Positions 43,544 to 54,716 of a stretch of DNA of 64,000 bases are shown here, piece by piece (position 1 is the stretch's first letter; each line of letters begins with the position of its first letter). Both the position numbers and the translations under genes were made by a program. The stretch spans positions 34,838,575-34,902,574 of the forward strand of contig NC_030819.1 in the NCBI RefSeq assembly GCF_001704415.2. The letters run 5' to 3'. The notes under the pieces are model-generated. The model made no database searches. It was given only the letters and a program-made list of their open reading frames with translations, and was not told the DNA's origin. Source of the stretch: Capra hircus (taxonomy: Eukaryota > Chordata > Mammalia > Artiodactyla > Bovidae).

Positions 43544-43557
43544 TGAATCCTTCTTGC

Positions 43558-45334
43558 AATGGTTCCCAATGCAGCAAGGATATCAATATACAATTCAAAC
43601 AACAGTGACTCCCATATCCATCTTATTTCTGAATTTTCTGTGGAGATGAAGACTAACCCAAGAAAAGCCTACTTCATTTTGATCTGTGACATCTCTTCGA
43701 TGTTGGCTATTCTGTTAGACCCAAATGGAATGTCATTTGCTGTGACTTTTTTCAAAACTGGAAGCACTTTGCCAACTGGAAATTCCAAATGGAATTCCTA
43801 CTAGAAGATGTGCTTTCATTTGTGGCTTAAAGATGTACTCTGTTCTGAGCAAATGTGCAATTTCCACTGTATAAGAATTTAGCCATTTTTTCCCCTTGGC
43901 CATAATAAATATATTACCAAAATTATCGCCTAAATGTTTCAGATCTGAAGATGAGAAAGTTAAGTCTTCTTTCTGAATGGCTTCATTTTGACTGTATCTC
44001 ACTATGTTTCCCACAGGACTAGGAAGAAGAAATTTAGTTTAGTCCTAATTTACTCACGAGAGCAACTTTGTGGAGTCAACCAGAGCCAATTACTGCCTTG
44101 TGGGCAGTGTGTGTGACAGTTGAGGGAAGCTGCAGACATTTGAAAATGTTATGAAGAACTTTATTCAATCTCCTGCCAAACACTAAGAGTAATTGCTTGC
44201 CAGAAGTGTTTTCCCCCTGAATTTGTGATTGCAAAACACACTTTTGCAAGAAACCCTGGTTTCAGTGAAGATGCAAGTGAGCCCATATTTTCTTTTCATT
44301 TTCTATGGATGTTGTCTCTTTCCATGTCTCTACCTTTCATTTATATTTGATCATTTTTTCCAGCTGTTAAAGTTCTGTTTCTTTCAGGCAAACATTGGTA
44401 AAATTCTTTCACCTCACATCATTTTCTAGACCTGTTTTCTTATTGGTAGCAAAGGGAAGTTCTCCAGAGAGAAGAACATGAATGGCAAAACACCAAAAAG
44501 GGGGTAATCTAAATTTAAACATGTTATTAGATCAAATCTATCATTTAAACCAAATAAATAATAGTTTATTTGCATGATGAATTACATTTCCATTATTTTA
44601 AAATCTCAAAGTTTCTGTTCTTGATCCAATAAAAATAAATGAAATAACTGAAAACATAACAAACAAATTACTTGTCTACTTTTTCAGGAAAAAAAAAAAA
44701 TGTTTCTCCAAGTCTTTCTAAGTCTCCTAATCAATAGTGGATAGCCACAGCAGTATAAGTCAATCTACTGAAAGCTACAGGGAGTTGTATAAATTAGTAA
44801 GTGATAAGAAGATGATACAAACATAGTCCAGTCTCAGGTAGCAACATTAAATTGAGGTAATTGTATATTTCAATCAATGCACCCAATGTGCCCATACTAA
44901 GCACATTTACAGCATAATACATACAAAAGTTATGGTCATTATCTTGAACATTCTCATAGCAACTTGAAGTGCCAACCTCTCTCTCCCAGGCTATCCAAAG
45001 CTCTATGACTGTCAGACATTTGGGAGAGGAAAGGTTCTATTGTTTATCTCCAGAAGAAGAGAAATATTGTGGGGTTGGCCAAGGCTCTACCAACAGGAGC
45101 TGTAGAATAAAAGTGGAAGTGGCCTCTGCTTACTAAGTTTTGAAAACATTTCCATGTACCTGAGTTCTCAGAAGAGAGAATATTCCATATTATGCTGGTA
45201 CCCAACTGTGTTGAGTAATGGAGAAATAAGCAAAAAACACATGAAAAACATTGCTTAAAAACCTCTTTTCTCTGGTCAATTTGGGGATCTGAGGAAAATA
45301 GACAAAGATGACAAATACATCTTAGAAGCCAAAT
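43558..45334. other. 1.8-kb stretch without recognisable repeats
   Basis: No named element. Opposed frames at 43559-43804 (plus, 81 codons) and 43733-44014 (minus, 93 codons) show no motif I can identify. A 13-base A run lies at 44688-44700. No gene call. Confidence 0.5.
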
Positions 45335-45555
45335 GGTCTTATATTCCAATCCTGGCTCTATCATTTAGAAACTGTATGACCTTAGGAAATTTTTCCTTAT
45401 CTTTGTTTTACACCTCAGTTCCATCACCTATGAAAAGTGGGAAATATCACTATCAATCTCATAAACTGTGATGAATAAGAGATAACATCTCTACAGAACT
45501 TAATTTGGAATTTGGCTCACAGTAAGCATTAGATAAACGTTGGTCCTATTGTAGT
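45335..45555 (+). mobile_element. MIR SINE, nearly full length
   Basis: Sense MIR: TTCCAATCCTGGCTCTATCA, AAACTGTATGACCTTAGGAA, CACCTCAGTTCCATCACCTA, ATAAGAGATAACATCTCTAC, CTCACAGTAAGCATTAGATA. One of the best-kept MIRs here. Confidence 0.88.
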
Positions 45556-46573
45556 ATCAAAACATGATTATCATATGCATAACAAAATACATGTACATAT
45601 ATTTTATTTATATGTATAATGTTATACTACATATACTATGTGTATTACATTACATATAATACATATATATACACAGTCTAATCTATGATTGAACAGGTAC
45701 AATTCAGTTAACATCCAAAATAGCGGTTTGCCTGGACCATATATTCATTAGCTCAAATTCAGGCAATTAAAACCATACTGCTAAGAGTCAATCCTATCAT
45801 TTTCCTTTTTTTAACAATACAAACTACATTCAAATGGGTTTATTTTGATGGTAGAAACCCAATCAATATTTTAAGAGGGTCAGAAATATTATAATATTTG
45901 AGGGGCAGCTAGAATTTCCTAACACTTTCACATTATGCCACCCAAACTGAATACACACACTTCACATTGCACTGTACAAACTGAAGCTTATTTCTCCTAT
46001 GAAGTTCCTATAAAGCTTCTCTCTCCTATAAATACTATTTGACTTTGACCATTACATATTTTAGTTTAGACTTCTTAGGTTAATTTGGAGACAGTCTCCA
46101 TTCTACACATGGTTGTATTAATTATCCCACCTAAGTAATTTCTTAAAAGGCAGTTTTCTTTAATCTCAATCATTGTCTCATTTTCTCCTTTTACATCAGA
46201 GGGAGACTAATGACTCAATACCTTGAGCACTCACTGACTCTTTAATCCCCAGTATCTTTCTTTCACTTCCTCTCTTTCATTTACATGCTTCCTTTAGGAA
46301 GCTAGATAAAATCCAAAGGATTAATTCCAGATCGCTCCTCATTTTGTAGGAGAGGAAACTGAGGCACTGAGATGTTAGTGGTAGAATCATAAATTCCTGA
46401 GCATCATTGCATGCTCTGTCCTAAAAGCAAATTCCCCATTGCCAACTGCCCTCCTGACTTCCCTAATTCTATCTGTCACAATCATCATTTGGGCCCTTTA
46501 AGAATAAAATGGGTGGTCAGACTCCTTTTTTTCCAGGTCTCCCCTTCCATGAAGGGGAAGTGGTTCATGATTC
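45556..46573. other. Unique sequence with AT-rich run and MIR-like piece
   Basis: An imperfect ATGTATA/ATACATAT run lies at 45585-45675, and TAGGAGAGGAAACTGAGGCA at about 46345-46364 marks an antisense MIR fragment (roughly 46335-46425). No gene. Confidence 0.55.
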
Positions 46574-46970
46574 AGGGTATTTTTTTTTCTTTTTTTTAAA
46601 TTGGAACATTTTACAATTACAATGTTATGTTAGTTTCTTCTGTACAATATTGTGATTCAGCTATATGTATATATATATATCCACTCCCCCGTGAGACTCC
46701 ATCCACCCCCTCATCCCACTCCTCTAGGTCATCACAGAGCACCAAGCTGAACTCCCTGTGTTATACAGAAACTTCCCACGAGCTATCTATTTTACACATG
46801 GTAGTGTATAAAGAAATGGCAACCCACTCCAGTGTTCTTGCCTGGAGAATCCCAAGGACAGGGGAGCCTGGTGGGCTGCCATCTATGGGGTCTCACAGAG
46901 TTGGACACGACTGAAGCGACTTAGCAGCAGTAGCAGCAGTGTATATATGTCAATGCTAAACATTTTCTGT
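46574..46970 (-). mobile_element. L1 3' end split by BOV-A2 piece
   Basis: Antisense ruminant L1 3' UTR: poly(T) start, AATTGGAACATTTTACAATT, CACTCCTCTAGGTCATCACA, GTTATACAGAAACTTCCCAC, TTTTACACATGGTAGTGTATA to 46810, continuing at 46940 with TGTATATATGTCAATGC. Contains a small TA run at 46664-46680. Confidence 0.9.
46811..46937 (+). mobile_element. 5'-truncated BOV-A2 with 8-bp TSD
   Basis: Sense second monomer of BOV-A2, AAGAAATGGCAACCCACTCC to CTTAGCAGCAGTAGCAGC. Flanked by AGTGTATA at 46803-46810 and 46938-46945. The 95-codon frame over it is an artefact. Confidence 0.95.
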
Positions 46971-46994
46971 CAAAGGAATAGATAAAATACTGTG

Positions 46995-47140
46995 CTTGTG
47001 TGAGTCAGATGGAGCTAAGACTCCTGACTCAAGCACTTAAGATATATGTGACTTTGGGTTTAATGCTTACTCTCTCTGTATCCCTCATCAGTGCAATGAG
47101 GAAAATAAAAAAGTATTTAGCTCATAAGATGTACATTTTA
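46995..47140 (+). mobile_element. MIR SINE
   Basis: Sense MIR: CTAAGACTCCTGACTCAAGC, TATGTGACTTTGGGTTTAAT, TCTCTGTATCCCTCATCAGT, GCAATGAGGAAAATAAAAAA. Confidence 0.72.
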
Positions 47141-47467
47141 AAAAGAGATAATATGAGAGGAAAGTGTGCCCTGAGATGAGAGCAATAAAGCTAGAGTTTA
47201 TGCTGAGCCTTGTAATTCATGTAAAGGGGCTCCGGGTTTGGAGAGTGGATTTTACTTCAATAGCCCCAGAAAGATGCTAAAAAGTTTGGGGCAGATGGGC
47301 AACCAAGCTCAAGAGTCCTATACAGGTTTAGTTCATATTTTAAGATGATCACTCTGGCTACCACAGGGAGAAATGAAATGAGATGAAAAGTAGTTATTTG
47401 AGGAATTGAGGGCAACTTTGATGTTTTTTAGATCATTTGTTTTTCATCTAGTAAAGGAAGATCATCT
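47141..47467. other. Old unclassified interspersed-repeat-like sequence
   Basis: TTTTAAGATGATCACTCTGG and CTACCACAGGGAGAAATG recall a widespread old mammalian repeat that I cannot name with confidence. No gene. Confidence 0.35.
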
Positions 47468-47652
47468 TAACTGTGGTACCCAAAATGTGGCCACAGCACC
47501 AGCAGCATCAGCTGGAAATTTGTTAGAAAGGCAATTCCTTGAGCCCCTCTGCAGACTTACTGAATCAGAAATTCTGGGCTTGGGGAGCAATCTGTGTTTG
47601 AATAAGCCTTCCAGGTGATTCTGATGCACTGTGAAGTTTGAGAACCAATGAA
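47468..47652 (-). mobile_element. MER5A-type hAT-Charlie element
   Basis: Reads as the reverse complement of MER5A from end to end: AACTGTGGTACCCAAAATGT, CAGCACCAGCAGCATCAGCT, ACTTACTGAATCAGAAATTC, GGTGATTCTGATGCACTGTG, AAGTTTGAGAACCAATG. Non-autonomous; no transposase. Confidence 0.88.
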
Positions 47653-48957
47653 CAAACTTGGCTCCAAAGGCAAGACTTAGAAAGACATGAAAATGTGGTT
47701 ATAATATCATTCTGCTTCAGGGTCTAGATTCTGGAAAATAAGAGTCGATGTAAAAAAAAAACAAAGATGGGTATTGTTTGCAATGACAAACATAATTCAG
47801 GTTTTTCAAATTCCATATTACATCACCAACAATGTACTCCTGGTGGAATAATTAGCAGCTGAAGGAAAAGATATTTAAATTGTTCTTTGAAGGACAAAAA
47901 CAGAAATAACAAGTTTAAAGTTTCTTAGTAATTGCTAGGTAGCATAATGATTGTTACATGAGAAGAAAAACCATAAAAAAGTTTCCAGAACTACCCAAAA
48001 CCAAAATTCTTTCTAGTCCTGTGTTTCTGTGATTTCATGAGACAGAAAGAGAATTTTAACTCTGGCATTTAACTATTTAGTATTTAGACCCAGATGACTA
48101 TATCTGAATATTCAAAGTCTGAAGCCCATACTTATTTCTCAGTTTTAACCCTAAGAAGTACACATGAACAGAGAGATATTATTGAAATGTGATGGGATTT
48201 GACTCATGCTGTACAACAGTGAAAGGGCATAGCTTATCAAAAAGAAATAGGTGTAACAGGAAAAGGAAGAAGTTATAAACAGCATAGGAATTCAAAGTTG
48301 AGAGTAGAAATCCAGTAGGAAAAAACTGCATGTCATAAAGAAAACCAAATTTAACAGTAACAATGAAAGAGTACTACAAACTTCCAGGGCCAGAGATAGA
48401 AGACAGATGATGTTTTCCTTAAACAGATAAAATACTTGGAGTCAGTCAAGAGAGTAGTGATGGGGATTCTAATTATTCTTATGGCCCTTGGAAGACATTC
48501 AGTTCCACCACAGAATATAAATATGTTTTATTGTCTTGATAGCAATTTTGGCCTTCAGATAAGAAAGGAAATCACCTGAAAATCCATTTTTCTGGCTCTA
48601 ATTTTGACTAACAGAGAAATGGTTTGTTTTGGAAATATATTTGAAAATTAGGGAGAGGACATTGTGTTTCAGGGATTGTAATAGCAAAGGAATAGAAATA
48701 TTCAGAAAATATTCTTTGGAATAGCACTTGCTTTTGGATATGGATATTTATGCCATGTCACTAATTATTCTTGGAAGGTTCTTAGAATAATAAAATGTCA
48801 TCTATGTCAACTACTTTATTCCAATGATAAAGCTATTTATTGTAGACAAGATGTACATCAATTGCTTGATTGGGTACCTTCTATCTAATGGTAATGAATG
48901 GGAAGAGCTTTTACTGTTGGTCTCCATATTATCTATGTTAACTAAGGCTTTACCTAA
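47653..48957. other. 1.3-kb stretch without recognisable repeats
   Basis: AT-rich; no named element, no exon-like frame. Confidence 0.5.
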
Positions 48958-48959
48958 AA

Positions 48960-49355
48960 TGATGGTTCTCAAACTTTTTGTCCTTGCTGGTGGTAAGTTG
49001 CATCTAATTCTTTGCAACCCCATGGACTGTAGCCCACCACACTCCTCTGTCCATGGGATTTCTCAGGCAAGAATACTAGAGTGGATTGCCATTTTCTTCT
49101 TCAGGGATCTTTCCAACCCAAGGATCGAACCTATGTCTCTGCGTTGGCAGGTGAATTTTTTACCACTGAGCTACCAGGGAAGCCCCTTAAATTACATTAG
49201 AATCACCTAAAAGACTTTATAACAGAACTCTGGGCTCCAGCCACAGAACTTCTAGTTTAGTAGGTCCATTCTGGGGCCTGAAAATCTGCCTTTCCAACTA
49301 GTTCCCAGATGCTAATGCTGCTGGTCCCCCAACCATTTAAGAACCTCAGATCCAA
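48960..49355 (+). mobile_element. MER5A-type element split by Bov-tA
   Basis: Sense MER5A in two pieces: 48960-48983 (TGATGGTTCTCAAACTTTTT) and 49190-49355 (TACATTAGAATCACCTAAAA, TCTAGTTTAGTAGGTCCATT, CAGATGCTAATGCTGCTGGT, CATTTAAGAACCTCAG). The SINE between them is antisense. Confidence 0.85.
48984..49186 (-). mobile_element. Bov-tA SINE inside MER5A
   Basis: Antisense Bov-tA, TGGTAAGTTGCATCTAATTC to CTGAGCTACCAGGGAAGCCC. The overlapping 128-codon plus frame (48824-49210) is an artefact. Confidence 0.92.
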
Positions 49356-49437
49356 TGAAAGAAATAATGTCATATTGCAGTCCTTCTAACTAAGACTTTC
49401 CAATTCTTTACTTTCTGTCTAACAAGGAATCACTCTC

Positions 49438-49618
49438 TAGTTTCTGAACCTTGTCTAGACATTGAGGAGCGCCTCTGGGACGTTTAAAAACACCTGTGTC
49501 CAGTTGCCCTCTGCCCTTGGTTCCAATTGAATGAATCTGTGTTTCCAACCTGACAATCAGTATTAGTTAAGTTTCCAAGTGATTCTATTCCATAGCAAGT
49601 GTTGAGAAATCACTGACC
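49438..49618 (+). mobile_element. MER5-like hAT-Charlie relic
   Basis: Sense: TAGTTTCTGAACCTTGTCTA, GGACGTTTAAAAACACCTGT, TCCAATTGAATGAATCTGTG, AAGTGATTCTATTCCATAGC, GTGTTGAGAAATCACTGAC. It resembles the element split at 12.5-14.5 kb more than the two MER5A copies. Confidence 0.65.
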
Positions 49619-49732
49619 TTTAGGCTAACAGGTCTTCAGCATTCAGCTCTTCAACCTGATCCTGTTGACATCCTCAACTGATAGCTGTCAACTGGGCAAG
49701 TTATCCTCAAACCTTGAGCTAATATGATAGGT

Positions 49733-49858
49733 GAAGTGAAGTGAAGTCACTCAGTTGTGTCCAACTCTTTGCGACCCCATGGACTGTAGCCTACCAGCTT
49801 CTCTATCCATGGGATTTTCCAGGCAAGAATACTGGAGTGGGTTGCCATTTCCTTCTCC
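49733..49858 (-). mobile_element. Bov-A monomer with perfect 12-bp TSD
   Basis: Antisense Bov-A unit without tRNA head, GAAGTGAAGTGAAGTCACTC to GGTTGCCATTTCCTTCTCC. Flanked by AATATGATAGGT at 49721-49732 and 49859-49870, identical. The headless unit therefore inserted as such, by 5' truncation or as a genuine monomer. Confidence 0.96.
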
Positions 49859-49971
49859 AATATGATAGGTAAAGATACTGAAAGGGTTCCTTTGTTGTAA
49901 AAAGATCTAATTAACTAGATCCCAGTTACCATAAACTAGCACTCATAATTTTGATTTGACAAAAGAAATAT

Positions 49972-50045
49972 TAAAGATTTTAAAATTTAAAAAATAAAAA
50001 TAAATAAAAATAAAAAATAAATAAATAAAATTTTAAAAAAAAAGA
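49972..50045 (+). mobile_element. L1 3' terminus with A-rich tail
   Basis: TATTAAAGATTTTAAAATTT followed by AAATAAATAAA-type repeats; the same terminus as the L1 at 33.8-34.0 kb. Only the last few dozen bases inserted. Confidence 0.65.
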
Positions 50046-50810
50046 ATTTTTACTACCGCATCATTGACAAACAAGCATTTACAGCATACTAGAGAAAAAA
50101 TTCCTTCATAAGCATTCTGCAGGTATAGAGGGAACCATGATCTCACACACATGAGCTCTAGTGTTTTGGCTTCTTGTCAGCATTCTCAGAGAAAACAACA
50201 TATGTATTGCCCTACAAATCCCTTTAAAAAAGTCAGGGGCTAGAAGGACAGGATTGCTGCAAGGATAGTACACAGTGGGTGCTCATACATGACTGAGTAA
50301 TTTCACAACAACTGATAATTTTAAGAAAGTGAAAGGTAACCAATGTAAGCCCCTTGTTTATAAAAATATTTTCCTAGGTTTTGAAATCAATGAGACTACC
50401 AATTCTATATATACACTTTGTATTTTTTTTCTGTGAAAACAATGACTGATTTGTTGCATGTGGAAAAATGGGAGTGATTTTTAATTCTATATTGTTCATT
50501 TGATTGCATTTCTTTCCTTATTTGTATGTCCTAGGGGAAACCTTTTTCAAATCAATGGGCTAGCATACTAAGAACACATGTTTGTTATATCATTCTTTTC
50601 TCAGGACCATGCTCAGAAACAAACTGATAAATATTGATAAATTGATATATATGTATAATATGTCTTTCATCTTCTCAACAATGAAGAAAGACTATCTTCA
50701 TGATGGCTGCATATATTATCAATGATTAATTCACCTACAAGCAAGTGACATATTTAACCATTAAATTATTGTGAGACTGTCATATAGCTTTACTAAAACA
50801 ATTGATCATA
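50046..50810. other. AT-rich unique sequence
   Basis: No named repeat or gene. Leads directly into the tandem triplication. Confidence 0.5.
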
Positions 50811-51125
50811 TTTGCATCTAGATTAAGGAAAATATATTAATTTATACTTGCAGTGGGAAATAGGTATTTTCATAACACGGACAAATATTTCAAAATATGG
50901 GAGGGACTAAATTTTTTTTGCATCTAGATTAAGGAAAATATATTAATTTATACTTGCAGTGAGAAATAGGTATTTTCATAACATGGACAAATATTTCAAA
51001 ATATGGGAGGGACTAAATTTTTTTTTGCATCTAGATTAAGGAAAATATATTAATTTATACTTGTAGTGGGAAATAAGTATTTTCATAACACTGACAAATA
51101 TTTCAAAATATGGAGCTAAATTTTC
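50811..51125. repeat. Three-copy 106/107-bp tandem repeat
   Basis: Three consecutive copies (about 50811-50916, 50917-51023, 51024-51125), each TTTGCATCTAGATTAAGGAA ... TTTTCATAACA ... AAATATTTCAAAATATGG ... ACTAAATTTTTTT. Copies 1 and 2 differ at only a few positions; copy 3 has more changes and lost GAGG-type bases near its end. Not a known transposon unit. Confidence 0.95.
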
Positions 51126-51655
51126 AAACACAAGTTCTCAATGTTTATTCCTTTAATCTGTGCATATTTTCCTCAATACAATAAAAACTTTTATAAAAAT
51201 ATTCAATTTTATGCAAGAAATTTATGTGCTTACTAAATATTAAACTTCAGTTCTTACAACACAGAAAATCTAGAAATGCTAAGGAAGAACCATAGAAAAA
51301 TCATTGCAGAAACTCAGGAGTTCAACTCCACAATGCTTGCTAAGTGTGTTTTTTTCGAGAAGCATCAGAGAAGTCATCGTTAACAAGAGTATGGGCAATA
51401 ACCAAAGAAAGGCATTTTTAAGAGTGACTAAAGTGTGCATTGTAAATGGACAAAAGATGTAACTCTAATGAGAGCCAGTACAATTTGTGGCAATAGCCAA
51501 AAAAAAAAAAAAAGTAGCTAAACATTTGAGCATTCATCACCAAAAAGAGAGAAGAAATGGCAATTAGCTTAAATACCTAATCAAACCATTAAGTATGCAA
51601 AACTGTTCTCCAATTTTAGGGATTTTATTTGCTCATTTTAAGAATTACACTTGTT
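51126..51655. other. AT-rich unique sequence
   Basis: Contains a 15-base A run at 51500-51514. No gene or named repeat. Confidence 0.5.
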
Positions 51656-52509
51656 ATTGTTCATTTGCTCAGTCATGTCTGACTCTTTGCCACCCTATGG
51701 ACTGCAGCACGCCAGGCTTCCCTGTCCTTCACTGTCTCTCAGAACTTACTCAAACTTATGTCCATTGAGTTAGTGACGCCATCCAACCATCTCATCCTGT
51801 CATCCCCTTCTCCTCCTGCCTTTAATATTTCCCAGCATTAGGGTCTTTTCCAATGAGTTGGTTCTAGCATGAGGTGGCCAAAATATTGAAGCTTCAGTCC
51901 CTCCAATGAATATTCAGGGTTGATTTCCTTTAGGATTGACTGGTTTGATCTCCTTGCAGTCCAAGGGACTCTCAAAGCATCAGTTCTTCAGTGCTTAGCC
52001 TTCTTTATAGTCCAACTTTCACATCCATACATGACTACTGGAAAAAACTATAGATTTTATTACACAGACCTTTGTTGATAAAGTAATGTCTCTGTTTTTT
52101 AACGTGCTGTCTAGGTTGGTCATAGCTGTTTTTCCAAGGAGCAAGCATCTTTTAATTTCTTGGCTGCAGCCACCATCCGCTGTGATTTGGGGGCCCAGGA
52201 AAATATAGTCTGTCACTCTTTCCATTGTTTCCTCATATATAGCCATGAAGTGATGGGACCAGATGCCATGATCTTCGTTTTTTGAATGTTGACTTTTAAG
52301 CCAGCTCTTTCACTCTCCTGTTTAACCTTCATTAAGAGGCTCTTCAGTTCTTCTTCACTTTCTGCCATAAGGGTGGTGTCATCTGCATATCTGAGGTTAT
52401 TGATATTTCTCTTGGCAATCTTGTTTCCAGCTTGTGCTTCATTTAGCTCAGCATTTTGCATGATGTACGCTGCATATAAGTTAAATAAGCAGGGTGACAA
52501 TATACAGCC
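51656..52509 (-). mobile_element. BovB LINE, RT C-terminal half
   Basis: Antisense BovB from a degraded 3' end (TTGTTCATTTGCTCAGTCAT) to just past the catalytic box: the minus strand encodes NLRYADDTTLMAESEEEL at about 52345-52400 with an intact YADD. Relic frames 75 and 95 codons. Its 5' side abuts the 3' end of the next BovB. Confidence 0.94.
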
Positions 52510-53025
52510 TAGTATTCAGTTCAGTTCAGTCGCTCAGTCGTGTCCGACACTTTGTGACCCCATGAATCGCAGCACACCAGGCCTCCCTGTCCATCACCAA
52601 CTCCTGGAGTTCACTCAGTTTCACGTTCATCAAGTCAGTGATGCCGTCCAGCCATCTCATCCTCGGTCATCTCTTCTCCTCCTGCCCCCAATCCCTTCCC
52701 AGCATCAGAGTCTTTTCCAATGAGTCAACTCTTCGCATGAGGTGGCCAAAGTACTGGAGTTTCAGCTTTGGCATCATTCCTTCCAAAGAAATTCCAGGGC
52801 TGATCTCCTTCAGAATGGACTGGTTGGATCTCCTTGCAGTCCAAGGGATTCTCAAGAGTCTTCTCCAACACCACAGTTCAAAAGCATCAATTCTTCGGTG
52901 CTCAGCCTTCTTCACAGCCCAACTCTCACATCCATACATGACCACAGGAAAAACCATAGCCTTGACTAGACGGACCTCAGTTGGCAAAGTAATGTCTCTG
53001 CTTTTGAATATACTATCTAGGTTGG

Positions 53026-54099
53026 TCATAACTTTTCTTCTTCATGGCTGCAGTCACCATCTGCAGTGATTTTGGAGCCCCAAAAAATAAAGTCTGACAC
53101 TGTTTCCACTGTTTCCCCATCTATTTCCCATGAAGTGATGGGACCAGATGCCATGATCTTTGTTTCCTGAATGTTGAGCTTTAAGCAAACTTTTTCACTC
53201 TCCTCTTTCACTTTCATCAAGAGGCTTTTTAGTTCCTCTTCACTTTCTGCCATAAGGGTGGTGTCATCTGCATATTTGAGATGATTGATATTTCTCCTGG
53301 CAATCTTGATTACAGCTTGTGTTTCTTCCAGTCCAGCATTTCTCATGATGTACACTGCATAGAAGTTAAATAAGCAGAGTGACAATATACAGCCTTGATG
53401 TACTCCTTTTCCTATTTGGAACCAGTCTGTTGTTCCATGTCCAGTTCTAACTGCTGCTTCCTGACCTGCATACAGATTTCTCAAGAGGCAGGTTAGGTGG
53501 TCTGGTATTCCCATCTCTTTCAGAATTTTCCACAGTTTATTGTGATCCACATAGTCAAAGGCTTTGGCATAGTCAATAAAGCAGAAATAGATGTTTTTCT
53601 GGAACTCTCTTGCTTTTTCCATGATCCAGTGGATGTTGGCAATTTGATCTCTGGTTCCTCTACCTTTTCTAAAACCAGCTTGAACATCAGGAAGTTCATG
53701 GTTCATGTATTGCTGAAGCCTGGCTTGGAGAATTTTGAGCATTACTTTACTAGCATGTGAGATGAGTGCAATTGTGCGATCATTTGAGCATTCTTTGGCA
53801 TTGCCTTTCTTTGGGCTTGGAATGAAAACTGACCTTTTCCAGTCCTGTGGCCACTGCTGAGTTTTCCAAATTTGTTGGCATATTGAGTGCAGCACTTTCA
53901 CAGCATCATCTTTCAGGATTTGAAATAGTTCAACTGGAATTCCATCACCTCCACTAGCTTTTTTTGTAGTGATGCTTTCCAAGGCCCACTTGACTTCACA
54001 TTCCAGGATGTCTGGCTCTAGATGAGTGATCACATCATCATGATTATCTGGGTCGTGAAGATCTTTTTTTTGTACATTTCTTCTGTGTACTCTTGCCAC
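53026..54099 (-). pseudogene. BovB reverse transcriptase relic, 357 codons
   Basis: Longest open frame in the window. It covers the BovB RT domain: motif A FIDYAKAFD at residues 174-182, motif B QGCILS at 235-240, catalytic YADD at 276-279, and a finger region with AGFRKGRGTRDQIANI at 141-156. In an intact element this would copy LINE RNA into DNA at the nicked target. The frame ends artificially at EEEKL where a ~22-base deletion shifts the frame; the C-terminal domain continues in another frame at 52667-53029. It has no endonuclease, so it cannot act alone. Not a host gene. Confidence 0.95.
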
Positions 54100-54329
54100 C
54101 TCTTCTTAATATCTCCTGCTTCTGTTAGGTCCAGACCATTTCTGTCCTTTATCGAGCCCATCTTTGCATGAAATGTTCCCTTGGTATCTCTAATTTTCTT
54201 AAAGAGATCTCTCGTCTTTCCCATTCTGTTGTTTTCCTCTATTTCTTTGCATTGATCGCTGAAGAAGGCTTTCTTATCTCTTCTTGCTATTCTTTGGAAC
54301 TCTGCATTCAGATGCTTATATCTTTCTTT

Positions 54330-54716
54330 TCATCCTTTGCTTTTCACCTCTCTTCTTTTCACAGCTATTTGTAAGGCCTCCCCAGACAGCCATTTTGCTT
54401 TTTTGCATTTCTTTTCCATGGGGATGGTCTTCATCCCTGTCTCCTGTACGATGTCATGAACCTCATTCCATAGTTCATCAAGCACTCTATCTATCAGATC
54501 TAGGCCCTTAAATCTATTTCTCACTTCCACTGTATAGTCATAAGGGATTTGATTTAGGTCATACATGAATGGTCTAGTGGTTTTCCCTACTTTCTTCAAT
54601 TTAAGTCTGAATTTGGTAATAAGGAGTTCATGATCTGAGCCACAGTCAGCTTCTGGTCTTGTTTTTGTTGACTGTATAGAGCTTCTCCATCTTTGGCTGC
54701 AAAGAATAGAATCCAT
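54330..54716 (-). pseudogene. BovB endonuclease C-terminal and linker relic
   Basis: 128-codon frame with GSDHELL at residues 26-32, the conserved SDH of apurinic-type LINE endonucleases, followed by the linker to RT (KWLSGEALQIAVKRREV). The preceding codon region has a TGA at 54723-54725, after which the frame continues upstream with GDWNAK-type sequence. Belongs to the same element as the RT relic. Confidence 0.9.

Noticed and set aside
43559..44014. Opposed frames of 81 and 93 codons as a possible processed pseudogene
   Set aside because: Neither translation matches anything I recognise, there is no poly(A) tail or TSD, and the two strands are equally open.
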